Shown: one piece after another, positions 17,808 to 27,584 of the stretch
Position numbering within the stretch: position 1 is the first letter of the stretch
How the letters are laid out: each line of letters opens with the position of its first letter
Origin: Sedimentitalea todarodis
GTDB lineage: Bacteria > Pseudomonadota > Alphaproteobacteria > Rhodobacterales > Rhodobacteraceae
Length of the DNA stretch: 64,000 nucleotides
Direction: 5' to 3'
NCBI RefSeq assembly: GCF_032595355.1
Contig: NZ_JASMWN010000007.1
Coordinates: 122,959-186,958 of the forward strand
Program-made: the position numbers and the translations under genes
Notes under the pieces: generated by a model
Databases searched by the model: none
What the model was told of the DNA's origin: nothing
Seen by the model: the letters and a program-made list of their open reading frames with translations, nothing else

Positions 17808-18605
17808 TTACTGCTGCACCTGCAAAGTTACAATCATCGCTTCGTCCGATACGCCGATCCGCATACCGGAAATAGGGGCCGCGTCACGCGCATCGCGACC
17901 GATGGCGATACGCACATATTTCTCATCCGGAGCGACACCGTTGGACACGTCAAAGCCGACCCAGCCCAGATCATCCAGATGAGCTTCGGCCCACGCATGG
18001 CTTGCGTCCTGGTCAATCTGATCGTTGATCATCAGATAGCCGCTGACATAGCGTGCCGGAATGCCCGCATCGCGGGCCGCTGCCACGAAAATATGGGCAT
18101 GGTCCTGACACACGCCATGTCCAATCTTCAGCGCCTCTTCGGCTGTGGTGTCCGTATTTGTTTCGCCTGTTTGATAGGGTGTAGCTTGCAATACTGCGGC
18201 GGAAAGGGCGTGCAACCCGGCCAGATCAGAGTCACTTTGACCCAGCACTTTGGCAAGCGCCTGGACACGGTCACCTGGACTCGTAAGCGCGGTGGCCTGC
18301 GCGAAATGCCAAAGCGGGGCGCAGCCGTAAACCTTGCCCAGCACACCAGCTGTGTCACGGGTGGTGACGGTGCCGGCCGCAGAGATGGTCAAGACCTGCG
18401 CGCCGGGCTCGATACTGACCAGATCGGTGTGATTGCCATAGTGATCCAGGTAACTGGCTTCAATTTTTCCGCCTTCCACGACCATCTCCCAATCAGAGAT
18501 ATCCTGCAGAGGTGATGGCAGCGGATGCAGTCGAACCTTTTGCAGCGCGTAATCAACAGGCTGATCGTAGTTGTACCGCGTCGTATGATTTACATGAAGC
18601 TGCAT
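17808..18605 (-). CDS. Transglutaminase-like protein of the Anbu operon
   Basis: This 265-residue protein has a bacterial transglutaminase N-terminal domain (1-95) and a transglutaminase-like cysteine protease core. The triad is visible as Cys166 (GHGVCQDHA), His203 (ASHAWAEAHL) and Asp219 (GFDVSNG). It could cleave or form isopeptide bonds. It ends 34 nt before Anbu and directly follows the alpha-E gene. Confidence 0.92.
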   Translation of the reverse strand: MQLHVNHTTRYNYDQPVDYALQKVRLHPLPSPLQDISDWEMVVEGGKIEASYLDHYGNHTDLVSIEPGAQVLTISAAGTVTTRDTAGVLGKVYGCAPLWHFAQATALTSPGDRVQALAKVLGQSDSDLAGLHALSAAVLQATPYQTGETNTDTTAEEALKIGHGVCQDHAHIFVAAARDAGIPARYVSGYLMINDQIDQDASHAWAEAHLDDLGWVGFDVSNGVAPDEKYVRIAIGRDARDAAPISGMRIGVSDEAMIVTLQVQQ

Positions 18606-19547
18606 CTAGTTGTTGAACCTGTAGTCCTGCTCGATCTGCTGACCGAGGGTTGCAGTATCGCGGATCACGGACCCCAGAAATTCATGCAGACCTTCATCAA
18701 AGATCGAGGAGATATCGCGGTTGTCAAGACGTGCACACAACGTGTCGGCCAACCCATGGCTGGCGCACCGCCCGCCATAGCTATCAGCCAGGTTGCCAAG
18801 GTTGGCCACGATTTCGTCCATGCAGAACAACAACGAGCGCGGCATTCTCCGGTCAAGTATCAGGAAACTTGCAATTGCCGGAGCAGTATAACCCTCTTCC
18901 ACCGCCCAGCGGAACGACCGATGCGCAGACACCGAGCGCAGCAGGGTTTCCCACTGCACGTTATCGAGCCTGCCCCCCACAAACGAGGATGCAGGCAGCA
19001 GGGCGTGATATTTTACGTCAATGATCCGCGCGGTGTTGTCGGCGCGTTCTATGAAAATGCCAATCTGGCAGAAATGGTAGGTGTCTTTGCGCAGCATCGT
19101 GCCGGTCAGGGCGCCACGCACAAAAGCACATTGCTGGCGGATCGCGGCCAGTAGTTCTGGAAGCTCCGTTTCCTTGACCGGATGCTTCAATATGTCACAA
19201 AGCAACATCCATGTTTCATTGACCGCCACCCAAACCTCCGACGTGAGCGCCGTGCGCACGAGCCGGGCATTGTCACGGGCCGATTTGACCGCCGAGAAAA
19301 CGGAGCCGGGATTATCAGTATCACGCAAGAGAAAGTTGGTAACCCGGGCACTATCGTAGCCGTCGTACGTCGCTTCGTAAGCCGACTGCGCGGCCGACGT
19401 GACAATCACGGATTTCCATTCAGCCTCGGCGTCCGTGGACCGTGTCAGTGCGATGCGAAAGCCCGCTTCGATAAGACGCGTCGTGTTTTCCGCCCGCTCA
19501 AGTGAGCGGAACATCCAATACAGACCCCCTGCGGTTTTTCCCAGCAT
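18606..19547 (-). CDS. Alpha-E domain protein (DUF403)
   Basis: This 313-residue, mostly helical protein begins MLGKTAGGLYWMFRSLERAEN, the conserved N-terminus of alpha-E proteins. The family is of unknown biochemistry but is almost always next to a circularly permuted ATP-grasp enzyme and a transglutaminase-like protein, as here. Its start overlaps the ATP-grasp stop by 1 nt and its stop abuts the transglutaminase start, so the three are cotranslated. Confidence 0.92.
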   Translation of the reverse strand: MLGKTAGGLYWMFRSLERAENTTRLIEAGFRIALTRSTDAEAEWKSVIVTSAAQSAYEATYDGYDSARVTNFLLRDTDNPGSVFSAVKSARDNARLVRTALTSEVWVAVNETWMLLCDILKHPVKETELPELLAAIRQQCAFVRGALTGTMLRKDTYHFCQIGIFIERADNTARIIDVKYHALLPASSFVGGRLDNVQWETLLRSVSAHRSFRWAVEEGYTAPAIASFLILDRRMPRSLLFCMDEIVANLGNLADSYGGRCASHGLADTLCARLDNRDISSIFDEGLHEFLGSVIRDTATLGQQIEQDYRFNN

Positions 19548-20971
19548 CAGTCTTCCAATACCCAGGTATCTTTGGTGCCGCCACCCTGGCTTGAATTGAC
19601 GACCAGGCTGCCCTCTTTGAGCGCCACACGGGTCAGGCCGCCGGGTGTGATGTCGACGCCATTGGGTGAGACAAGCGCAAAAGGCCGCAGATCGACATGG
19701 CGTGGTGCAAGGCCCTTTTTGGTGAAAATCGGCACCGTCGACAATGACAGTGTAGGTTGCGCGATATAGTTGTGCGGCCGAGCTTTGAGTTTTTCTGCAA
19801 ATTCCGAAAGTTCATGCCTGCTGGCGGCAGGGCCGACCAACATGCCATAGCCGCCCGAGCCATGCACTTCTTTCACGACCAGGTCGGCAAGGTTGTCGAG
19901 TACGTATTGCAGCGCTTGCGATTCTGAACACCGGTGGGTTTCAACGTTCTTCAGAATCGCGCGTTCACCAGTGTAAAACTCGATGATATCCGGCATGTAG
20001 CTGTAGATCGCCTTGTCATCCGCGACGCCGGTGCCGGGGGCGTTGGCAATTGTGATGTTACCAGCGCGATAGACATCCATGATGCCCGGCACGCCCAGCA
20101 TGGATTTGGGATTGAAGGTCAACGGATCAAGAAAGTCATCATCAACGCGGCGGTAGAGCACATCGATCACTCTGTAGCCGCGGGTCGTACGCATTGCGAT
20201 ATGGCCATCCACAACACGCAAATCATGGCCTTCTACCAGTTCGACACCCATCTGGTCAGCCAGAAAACTATGTTCGTAATAGGCCGAATTGTGAATCCCG
20301 GGCGTCAGCACCGCAACACAAGGTCGCCCCGTGCAAGACGCCGGCGCCGAAGCGGCGAGCGAGCGGCGGAGGCTCTTGGGATAGTCACCAACCTGTTGCA
20401 CCCTGATTTTGCTGAAAAGTTCAGGAAACATCTGCAACATCGTCTCGCGATTTTCCAGCATGTAGCTGACACCGGATGGCGTGCGCGCATTGTCCTCAAG
20501 CACGAAAAAATCATCTTCGCCGGTACGTACGATGTCTGTCCCGACGATATGGGTGTAAACATCGCCTGGCGGGCTGAAATCCATCATCTGCGGTAAGAAG
20601 GCGTCGTTGCGGGCGATCAGTTCAATCGGGACGACGCCAGCGCGCAATATCTCCTGCCGGTGATAGATGTCATGCAGGAATGCGTTGATCGCGCGCACAC
20701 GTTGGTCGATGCCTTTGGAGATTTTTGACCACTCCCGGCTGGACACGATACGCGGGACCAAATCGAATGGAATTAGCCGTTCCTCACCATCGTTGTCGCC
20801 ATAGACGTTGAAGGTTATCCCGGTCCGGCGAAAGAATGCTTCCGCCTGGGCTGCCTTTTTCGCCAATCGTTTCGCATCCTGCCCGGAAAACCAGTCCGCG
20901 TAGTGCACATACGGTTGCCGTACACCCTCGGGCGCCTGCATCTCGCTGAAGTGAGTATGTTCCAAATTCAT
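19547..20971 (-). CDS. Circularly permuted type 2 ATP-grasp protein (DUF404/407)
   Basis: This 474-residue protein is the first gene of the Anbu operon. It has the type 2 permuted ATP-grasp signature (DNARTPSGVSYMLENRE near 160-176, then VKEVHGSGGYGMLVGP near 355-370). The family is predicted to form amide or ester bonds, probably making a peptide or peptide-tagged product. The GGGTKDTWVLED C-terminus is characteristic. Length is normal for the family. Confidence 0.9.
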   Translation of the reverse strand: MNLEHTHFSEMQAPEGVRQPYVHYADWFSGQDAKRLAKKAAQAEAFFRRTGITFNVYGDNDGEERLIPFDLVPRIVSSREWSKISKGIDQRVRAINAFLHDIYHRQEILRAGVVPIELIARNDAFLPQMMDFSPPGDVYTHIVGTDIVRTGEDDFFVLEDNARTPSGVSYMLENRETMLQMFPELFSKIRVQQVGDYPKSLRRSLAASAPASCTGRPCVAVLTPGIHNSAYYEHSFLADQMGVELVEGHDLRVVDGHIAMRTTRGYRVIDVLYRRVDDDFLDPLTFNPKSMLGVPGIMDVYRAGNITIANAPGTGVADDKAIYSYMPDIIEFYTGERAILKNVETHRCSESQALQYVLDNLADLVVKEVHGSGGYGMLVGPAASRHELSEFAEKLKARPHNYIAQPTLSLSTVPIFTKKGLAPRHVDLRPFALVSPNGVDITPGGLTRVALKEGSLVVNSSQGGGTKDTWVLED

Positions 20972-21238
20972 CCTCGAACACTACAGCTTTGCCAGAACAT
21001 AGCAACTTTGCAACGCAATGGTGAATGCCACGGACTCTGGGTTTCGGTTAGGGATCGATACTGGCTCACACCAAGATGGCCGCACGCTCTCACCTTACGG
21101 AGCAAGGTTCGACGATGCTCTCCTCTTCGGGAAATGTGGCCTAGAGAGAATAGACGAATACGGGGAAGTTGGACGACCGCCTGCCAGGTGGGGCAAGGTT
21201 GCCCCGGCGGAGTCGCCGGGGCATTTTTATGTCGAGGA
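20972..21238. other. Intergenic region between gamma-glutamyltransferase and Anbu operon
   Basis: About 270 bp with no supported gene. It should hold the Anbu operon promoter at its left end and contains a strong hairpin near the gamma-glutamyltransferase stop. Confidence 0.5.
21201..21229. terminator. Rho-independent-terminator-like hairpin after ggt
   Basis: A perfect 9-bp GC-rich stem GCCCCGGCG/CGCCGGGGC with a 4-nt loop is followed on the plus strand by ATTTTTA. It lies 10-38 bp past the ggt stop on the minus strand. The T-run favours plus-strand termination, although the only nearby 3' end is that of ggt on the minus strand, so it may act in both directions or simply stop antisense transcription. 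Confidence 0.5.
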
Positions 21239-22963
21239 TCAGTGCCCCAGGGTCGCCGCGTCGACACGACGAGGGTCCGAGGCGCCAAAGATGTATCCGC
21301 TTTCCTTGTCCATGAGGATCGACTGGGTCGAGCCCATCACGGATTGTTCGCTCACCTTGTGACCCCGCTGTTCGAGCAAGCCGATGGTGTCGGCGCTGAT
21401 GCCATCCTCGATCCGGATTTCATCCGGCAACCACTGGTGGTGGATACGGGGCGCAAAGGACGCCTCGGCAACGTTCATCCCATGATCGATTACGTTCATG
21501 ATGACCTGCAACGTGGTTGTGATGATGCGCGAGCCGCCGGGCGAACCGGTCACCATGAACACCTCTCCGTCCTTCATCACGATCGTCGGCGACATCGACG
21601 ACAGCGGCCGCTTGCCGCCCTCGACGGCATTGGCATCCCCTCCAATCAGGCCATAGGCATTGGGCACGCCGGGCTTGGCGGCAAAGTCGTCCATCTCGTT
21701 GTTCAGGAGAACGCCGGTGCCATCGGCAACCATTCCCGAGCCATAGGAGAAATTGATCGTGTAGGTGTTGGAAACGGCATTGCCATCCTTGTCCACGATC
21801 GAGAAATGGGTGGTCTGGTCGGACTCGTAGGGCGCAAGATCGCCCGGTTTGATGGTGACCGACGGGGTGGCCGCGTTGAGGCTGATCCCGGTGCGGATGT
21901 CGGCGGCGTAGGTTTTGGAGGTGATCTCTGCCAGAGGCACATCCACGAAATCACTGTCGCCAAGGTATTCCGAACGGTCGGCATAGGCGCGTTTCATCGC
22001 CTCGGCCATCAGATGAATTGTGTCGGCGGAATTGTGGCCGAGGAACGAAATCGGATAGTCCTCAAGGACGTTGAGGATCTGGATGATATGTGCACCACCC
22101 GAACTGGGCGGCGGCATCGAGACGATTTCGTAGCCGCGATAGGTGCCACGGACCGGATCGCGCAGAACCGGCGTGTAGCCGGCCATGTCCTCGACGGTCA
22201 TCCGGCCACCGGCGGCCTGCACCGCTTCGGCGATTTTCGCCGCCGTTTCGCCTTTGTAGAATCCGTCCGGGCCTTCATCTGCGATCTTCTGAAGGGTATT
22301 GGCGAGATCTGCCTGAACCAGCGCCTCGCCGGGCTCGTAGAAACCGCCGCCTTCCTTGTAGAAGATGCTCTCCGAGGACGGCCACTTCTTGAGCCGGGCC
22401 TCGAGCCCCTTGAGGCTGTCGGCAAGTCCGGGCGTCACCGCGATACCGTCGCGGGCGAGCAGTATCGCCGGTTCGATGACTTCGGCGAGTGTCATGCTAC
22501 CGTAGTTTTCGAGCGCCATCTGCATACCGGCAACCGTTCCGGGCACACCGACGGCCAGACCCGTGAAGCGGGAAAGTTCGCTGTCGGCATTGCCCTCGGC
22601 GTCGAGAAACATGTCGCGATCAGCGGTTGAAGGTGCCATTTCGCGATAGTCTATGGCCTTGGTCTCACCGGTCTCCGCGTCATGAATGATCATGAAGCCG
22701 CCGCCACCGATATTACCGGCTCGCGGGAGAGTTACCGCCAGCGCAAAGGCCACCGCGACACCTGCGTCAACGGCATTGCCGCCTGCCTTCAGGATGTCGA
22801 GGCCGATCTGCGCAGCCACAGCTTCTTGCGCCGAAACCATTCCGTTTTCTGCATACACCGGGTGTACGCGGTCGCTCCCGGAGAAAATCGCCGCTTCTTG
22901 TGCGTGCAGCGCGGGTGCCGCTGTCATCGCGAAGCATACAGCCCCTGTAAAAATGTGTCTCAT
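21239..22963 (-). CDS. ggt: Gamma-glutamyltransferase (secreted, self-processing)
   Basis: This 574-residue Ntn hydrolase has a signal peptide (MRHIFTGAVCFAMTAAPALHA). Autocleavage before Thr384 in the motif DQTTHFSIVD creates the N-terminal nucleophile of the small subunit. GGxxSSGG-type glycine/serine loop residues are seen as PPPSSGGAH (285-292), and the oxyanion glycines as GSPGGSRI later. It hydrolyses or transfers gamma-glutamyl groups of glutathione in the periplasm. The ATG at 22963 follows GGGAGG. It appears monocistronic. Confidence 0.95.
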   Translation of the reverse strand: MRHIFTGAVCFAMTAAPALHAQEAAIFSGSDRVHPVYAENGMVSAQEAVAAQIGLDILKAGGNAVDAGVAVAFALAVTLPRAGNIGGGGFMIIHDAETGETKAIDYREMAPSTADRDMFLDAEGNADSELSRFTGLAVGVPGTVAGMQMALENYGSMTLAEVIEPAILLARDGIAVTPGLADSLKGLEARLKKWPSSESIFYKEGGGFYEPGEALVQADLANTLQKIADEGPDGFYKGETAAKIAEAVQAAGGRMTVEDMAGYTPVLRDPVRGTYRGYEIVSMPPPSSGGAHIIQILNVLEDYPISFLGHNSADTIHLMAEAMKRAYADRSEYLGDSDFVDVPLAEITSKTYAADIRTGISLNAATPSVTIKPGDLAPYESDQTTHFSIVDKDGNAVSNTYTINFSYGSGMVADGTGVLLNNEMDDFAAKPGVPNAYGLIGGDANAVEGGKRPLSSMSPTIVMKDGEVFMVTGSPGGSRIITTTLQVIMNVIDHGMNVAEASFAPRIHHQWLPDEIRIEDGISADTIGLLEQRGHKVSEQSVMGSTQSILMDKESGYIFGASDPRRVDAATLGH

Positions 22964-23487
22964 TGAGTCCCTCCCATTTGTCATGCGTGTCTTGAGCGTT
23001 GCAGTTTCGCGTCAAAGGTGCAACTGCGGCGTCAGAACGTTCTGAAGAACCTCGGCTTCCGCGACCCGGGCACTGCCCTGAAAGGTCTCGGTGCGCTTTT
23101 CTCGAATGACCCGCCTTTCGTTTTGCGATGCACCGGAATTCAAGCGGCGGCGCAAGTGTAGTGAAGGCCTGTGTGGGCCTGACGTTGCTGATCCAAGAGT
23201 TCAAGCATTCGATGTTCGGTGTTCCACCGCGCACTTGGGCCGTTCAGAGCCAAATGCACCGGCTGGACCTTCCATGTTCTTGATTGCTGGTGCGCCGATG
23301 GGACATGACAGAACGCTTCTTGCGAACTCGGAGCCAGATGGTGACGAAACTCTTGTTGGATCACGCTGGACCACTTAACCTTGCCCAAGCGCCGCATTAC
23401 CTTGGCAAGCGCTGATCGACCTTCGATCAAACTGGCAATACCTTCACGGAACACCCGGTGCGATATGCAGAGTGCAAGGGACGTCAC
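22964..23487. other. Divergent intergenic region, no gene assigned
   Basis: About 520 bp between two divergent genes. Several overlapping open frames exist here but none has a ribosome-binding site plus a recognisable family, and their translations look like chance reading. It should contain both promoters. A decayed gene is possible but not demonstrable. Confidence 0.45.
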
Positions 23488-25014
23488 ATGAGCCACATTC
23501 ATATCCAGGCTGCGCTGACACCCGATAGAACTGCGGTCGTCATGGCAAATTCTGGCCTCAGCCTGACATTCCTTGAACTCGAAGACCGTTCCAACCAGGC
23601 GGCCCAAGCGTTTCGCGCACTGGGTTTACAGCGTGGCGACCATGTGGCTTTCCTGCTCGAGAACCGGCTCGATTTCTTTGAACTACTCTTCGCGGCCCAG
23701 CGAGCAGGGCTCTATTTTACCTTTGTCAGCCGGTATCTGGGGCCAGAAGAAGCCAGCTACATCATCCGCGACTGCGATGCCAGGATCTTTGTCGCCTCGC
23801 CCGGCACTGTAGAAACGGCGTCCGCCCTTCGCGCCGATCTGGGCCCGGATGTTGCCTGTTTCATGCTGGAGACAGAGATCGAGGGCTTTCGCCAATGGGA
23901 ACCCTTCCGCGCCTCCTTTCCCTCCGAACGCATCGGCGATGAAGCCAAAGGGGCGCCGATGCTCTATTCTTCCGGCACCACCGGGCGGCCCAAGGGCATC
24001 AAGCGACCGATGGAAAACGCCCCGATCGAAGGCGCGCACCCGATGATGGAGGTGGTCTGCCTGAAACTGGCGAATATGACAACGGACAGTACCTATCTCG
24101 CGCCCGCGCCTCTGTATCACTCCGCGCCGCTGGCTGTCGCCGCGACGGCATTGATGTACGGAGCCAAAGTCGTGGTCATGGAGAAATTCGAGCCCAAAGC
24201 GTTCCTGTCTGCAATCGAGGAATTCGGAGTCACCCATACGCAGGTCGTGCCGACGATGTTCGTGCGCATTCTCAAACTGCCAGAAGAGAACCGCAGCCGG
24301 TACGACCTGTCCAGTCTGCGCTCGGCGATCCACGTCGCGGCCCCCTGCCCCGTCGAGATCAAACAAAGGATAATCAACTGGTGGGGGCCCATCGTTCTGG
24401 AGTATTATGGCGGTACCGAGGGCAATGGCGTGACGATCTGTACATCTGAGGAGTGGTTGACACGGCCCGGTACGGTCGGGCGATCCATGCTAGGGCGCAT
24501 CTGGATCACCGACGAGGCAGGCGAACCGCTGCCGCCCAACGCGATTGGCGATGTCTTTTTCGATTCAGGTCTGGCCTTCGAGTATCACAACGACCCCGAA
24601 AAGACCGCCAAGGCGCATCACCCTCAGGGCTGGTCGACATTGGGGGATGTCGGGTATTTGGACGAGGATGGCTATCTCTTCCTGACCGATCGGCGTGCCT
24701 ATACCATTATCTCCGGAGGGGTGAATGTCTATCCGCAGGAAACCGAAGACCGCCTCATCATCCATCCCGCGGTTGCCGATGCGGCCGTTTTCGGAGTGCC
24801 GGACGGGGATTTGGGCGAAGCGGTCAAGGCGGTGGTTCAATTGATGGACCCTGACGTGGCAACTCCGGAGCTAGAAGCCGAATTGATCCGCTGGTGCCGC
24901 GCAGCCATGAGTACAATCAAATGCCCCAAGAGCATCGATTTCCGGACCGACATGCCGCGCACCGAAACCGGAAAGTTGATGAAGCGAACGCTGAAGGAAA
25001 CCTACTGGCCATGA
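23488..25014 (+). CDS. AMP-forming acyl-CoA synthetase (FadD-like)
   Basis: This 508-residue enzyme has the ANL-superfamily P-loop YSSGTTGRPKGIK (about 160-172), the YYGGTEG motif (about 304-310), the hinge region LTDRRAYTIISGG with the DR pair replaced by DRRA, and the C-terminal catalytic lysine in TETGKLMKR. It activates a carboxylic acid to its CoA thioester; chain length cannot be told. The ATG at 23488 follows AAGGGACG. It stands alone and converges on the secreted-protein gene downstream. Confidence 0.88.
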   Translation: MSHIHIQAALTPDRTAVVMANSGLSLTFLELEDRSNQAAQAFRALGLQRGDHVAFLLENRLDFFELLFAAQRAGLYFTFVSRYLGPEEASYIIRDCDARIFVASPGTVETASALRADLGPDVACFMLETEIEGFRQWEPFRASFPSERIGDEAKGAPMLYSSGTTGRPKGIKRPMENAPIEGAHPMMEVVCLKLANMTTDSTYLAPAPLYHSAPLAVAATALMYGAKVVVMEKFEPKAFLSAIEEFGVTHTQVVPTMFVRILKLPEENRSRYDLSSLRSAIHVAAPCPVEIKQRIINWWGPIVLEYYGGTEGNGVTICTSEEWLTRPGTVGRSMLGRIWITDEAGEPLPPNAIGDVFFDSGLAFEYHNDPEKTAKAHHPQGWSTLGDVGYLDEDGYLFLTDRRAYTIISGGVNVYPQETEDRLIIHPAVADAAVFGVPDGDLGEAVKAVVQLMDPDVATPELEAELIRWCRAAMSTIKCPKSIDFRTDMPRTETGKLMKRTLKETYWP

Positions 25015-25187
25015 TGTTTCAGGCCGATTGTCCCGACATCTGCTCCTGACCGGACGGGTATCCATATCCTGCGTTCCAACAGGGTCGAGCTTCGGCGCTG
25101 CTTCACAATCCGGCGGACTTCCTGGCAATGTCCGAAGGTCTGTGCTGTGCACCAAAGTTGGCCACTCCCTTGACTGAACCGCTTTGG

Positions 25188-25205
25188 GCGTTTCGCGCGA
25201 AACGC
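25188..25205. repeat. Perfect 18-bp palindrome GCGTTTCGCGCGAAACGC
   Basis: The palindrome begins 2 bp after the stop codon of the leftward secreted-protein gene, between two convergent genes. It shares its core with the inverted pair at 16.9-17.0 kb and the partial copy at 45055. It may be an extragenic repeat or a transcript-end structure. Confidence 0.65.
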
Positions 25206-25206
25206 T

Positions 25207-25611
25207 CTAACAGCCAGAATAGCCGTCTCCGTCCGCCGGGTTCACCTTCAGGTACGCCGGGCGTCCGCCCGAGCCGCAAATGAACACCAAAATTGTGATA
25301 TCGTAAGGGCTGTTGGCCTGAATCCTCCAATAGTCGCCACCGTTGCCCCCACGCGCGAAAAGTGTTGGTATCGCTGCTCGCATTTTGCGAACACCAAAGA
25401 ACGGATCACGCTCGTCACCTGGATTCGGGCGGCCAAAACGATGCGCGTTGGCGCGGTCCTGTTGCAGAATCGCGCCGAAATCCGTCAATGGCGCGCCGCT
25501 GGAATTGACCCGGTCAGCGGGTCCGATGGTCGTGTAGTAGGATGCCAGAATCTCTGCTTGGGCTGTACTGGCAACACACAGCGACAGCGCAATTCCAATA
25601 AGTTTGATCAT
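25207..25611 (-). CDS. Small secreted protein of unknown function
   Basis: This is a 134-residue protein with a convincing signal peptide (MIKLIGIALSLCVASTAQA) preceding EILASYYTTIGPAD. The ATG at 25611 follows GGAGAAG. The mature part of about 115 residues contains two widely spaced cysteines, one in FICGSGG and one at the C-terminus (GYSGC), which may form a disulfide. I do not recognise a family. It stands alone. Confidence 0.75.
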   Translation of the reverse strand: MIKLIGIALSLCVASTAQAEILASYYTTIGPADRVNSSGAPLTDFGAILQQDRANAHRFGRPNPGDERDPFFGVRKMRAAIPTLFARGGNGGDYWRIQANSPYDITILVFICGSGGRPAYLKVNPADGDGYSGC

Positions 25612-26010
25612 TGAGGCTTCTCCTCGGGTTAGATCATTCCGAACTGACGCTCTCAGACAGAATGCCTTCTTCTCTTTGAATTGACTGATATTCGCGCCTA
25701 CCAATCCCTTTGTCGGTGGCGTGCAAGATCATAGCGTCCTTCAACTGCATCGGGTAATTTTTTTGACGCGCCGACATACTTGCGATGTTTCGCAGTTTGT
25801 TGCCACACGCGTCGGCAAGCTTGGGGGTTTGTTTTCTCCGATCATTTGGGATTCGGAATATCGAATCCAACAAACATTTTGACCGCTGACCGTTTATGCG
25901 GCATCCATTTATGAAAGCCCGAGCCTGCCTCTTAATGCATGCAGGACAGTGGGCAGATCTCGACCGCTATTTCGGTTGCCTTCCCGCTTGCCTTACCGCA
26001 AATTCGGTTG
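25612..26010. other. Intergenic region, no gene assigned
   Basis: About 400 bp upstream of the phospholipid operon. An open frame on the minus strand (25634-25873) lacks a ribosome-binding site and family features and is treated as spurious. Promoters for both flanking genes should be here. Confidence 0.45.
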
Positions 26011-26637
26011 ATGTTTGCTCGCCTTGTCGCCTTGTTGATCATTATTTTTGCACGGCTGATCACGGCGGTGCGCGCGATCTGGTTGGGTTCGGACCCTGTC
26101 CCTGAACAGCGCGTCTATTTTGCAAACCACGCCAGCAATGGTGATTTTGTCCTGATCTGGTCCGTCCTGCCCGGCAAGCTTCGAAACAAAACCCGCCCGG
26201 TTGCCGCCGCCGATTATTGGCTCACGACCAAACTGAAAACATTCATCGGCAGGTCTGTGTTCAATGCCGTCCTGATTGATCGCAACCCTGAAACACGCGC
26301 TGGCGATCCCGTGCAGCAAATGGCAGATGCGCTGCAGGCGGGTGATAGTCTGATCCTGTTCCCTGAAGGGACCCGCAACATGACGCAAACGCCCCTGCTC
26401 CCGTTCAAGACCGGACTGTTTCATCTCGCCAAACAGAGGCCCGACATTGACCTGGTGCCAGTCTGGATCGAGAATCTGAACAGAGTGATGCCAAAGGGAA
26501 AGCTCATTCCGATCCCTCTGGTCTGTACGATCACCTTCGGGCAGCCGATGCGGGTGCAACAGGACGAAACCAAGGCCGACTTTCTGGAACGCGCCCAATC
26601 AACGTTGCTGGCACTGTCGGAAACGGCGAGGGAATAG
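26011..26637 (+). CDS. 1-acyl-sn-glycerol-3-phosphate-type acyltransferase
   Basis: This 208-residue PlsC-fold protein has an N-terminal membrane segment (FARLVALLIIIFARLI), the acyltransferase motif NHASNGD (NHx4D type) near residue 40 and FPEGTR near 120. It would transfer an acyl chain to a glycerophosphate. The start at 26011 puts the hydrophobic anchor at the N-terminus; the open frame extends upstream without a clear ribosome-binding site. It is the first gene of a four-gene lipid cluster; the next gene begins 5 nt after its stop. Confidence 0.85.
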   Translation: MFARLVALLIIIFARLITAVRAIWLGSDPVPEQRVYFANHASNGDFVLIWSVLPGKLRNKTRPVAAADYWLTTKLKTFIGRSVFNAVLIDRNPETRAGDPVQQMADALQAGDSLILFPEGTRNMTQTPLLPFKTGLFHLAKQRPDIDLVPVWIENLNRVMPKGKLIPIPLVCTITFGQPMRVQQDETKADFLERAQSTLLALSETARE

Positions 26638-26642
26638 GTGAT

Positions 26643-27584
26643 ATGGCAGACAGCTTTCTCTTTCTGCTGGGTTGTGTGCTGGCCGTGCTCGTGGTTGCCA
26701 CGGGCATCGGGCGATACCTGGTGTTCAAATCGGGGCCGGACGGTCCCAGCCTGACGGTTGATAACCTGAATGCCCGCATCAATGCGTGGTGGGCCATGGT
26801 GGCGCTGACCGCATTGGCATTTTTGGCAGGCAAGACCGGTGTTGTCGTTCTTTTCGCGATCTGCTCATTTGCGGCACTGCGCGAATTTTTGACGCTGACA
26901 AACATCGAGATCGCGGACCATTGGGCCATCGCAGCCGCCGCGTTCCTTGTTCTGCCGGTGCAATTCATCGCGGTTGGCATGAACTGGTATGGATTCTATT
27001 CAATCTTCATCCCGGTCTACGCATTCTTGTTGATGCCAATATTTTCCATGTTCAGCGGCGAGACCGATAATTTTCTGGTGCGCATCGCCGAAGCGCAGTG
27101 GGCGTTGATGATCAGTGTCTTCTGTGTGTCTCACGTGCCTGCGCTGCTCAGCTTGGACATTCCGGGTTTCGAAGGGCGGAACCTGTTTCTTATCTTCTTC
27201 CTCGTGGTCGTCGTTCAATCCAGCGATGTGTTCCAATACGTCTGGGGCAAGCTGCTTGGGAAACACAAGATCGCGCCCAAGGTGTCACCCTCAAAAACCT
27301 GGGAAGGCCTGATCGGCGGCGTGGCAACGGCCAGTGCACTGGGGGCTTCGCTCTACTGGATCACGCCGTTCACCGTGCTACAGGCAATCGGGATGTCCGT
27401 TGTCATCACCATCATGGGCTTCCTGGGCGGGTTGGTCATGTCTGCGATCAAACGGGATCGCGGCGTCAAGGATTGGGGTCATCTGATCGCGGGCCATGGC
27501 GGCTTCATCGACCGGCTGGATTCGGTCATCTTTTCCGCCCCGATCTTCTTTCACATCGTGCGCTTTTATTGGGACGTTCATTGA
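26643..27584 (+). CDS. Phosphatidate cytidylyltransferase (CdsA-like)
   Basis: This 313-residue polytopic membrane protein shows the CDP-DAG synthase signature: SPSKTWEGLIGG (about 218-229) and SAIKRDRGVKDWG....HGGFIDRLDS near 265-295. It makes CDP-diacylglycerol (or a related CDP-lipid) from CTP and phosphatidate. In this cluster its product would feed the CDP-alcohol phosphatidyltransferase encoded two genes later. Its TGA overlaps the TTG start of the next gene. Confidence 0.9.
   Translation: MADSFLFLLGCVLAVLVVATGIGRYLVFKSGPDGPSLTVDNLNARINAWWAMVALTALAFLAGKTGVVVLFAICSFAALREFLTLTNIEIADHWAIAAAAFLVLPVQFIAVGMNWYGFYSIFIPVYAFLLMPIFSMFSGETDNFLVRIAEAQWALMISVFCVSHVPALLSLDIPGFEGRNLFLIFFLVVVVQSSDVFQYVWGKLLGKHKIAPKVSPSKTWEGLIGGVATASALGASLYWITPFTVLQAIGMSVVITIMGFLGGLVMSAIKRDRGVKDWGHLIAGHGGFIDRLDSVIFSAPIFFHIVRFYWDVH

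Noticed and set aside
20903..22630. A 575-codon plus-strand frame opposite gamma-glutamyltransferase
   Set aside because: The minus strand encodes a complete gamma-glutamyltransferase with its nucleophile motif; the plus-strand frame shows no domain.
23140..23607. Minus-strand frame between ggt and the acyl-CoA synthetase gene, considered as a decayed gene
   Set aside because: Part overlaps the synthetase start, no ribosome-binding site, and no recognisable domain in the remaining stretch.
25634..25873. A 79-codon minus-strand frame before the phospholipid operon
   Set aside because: No ribosome-binding site and no recognisable features; more likely intergenic.
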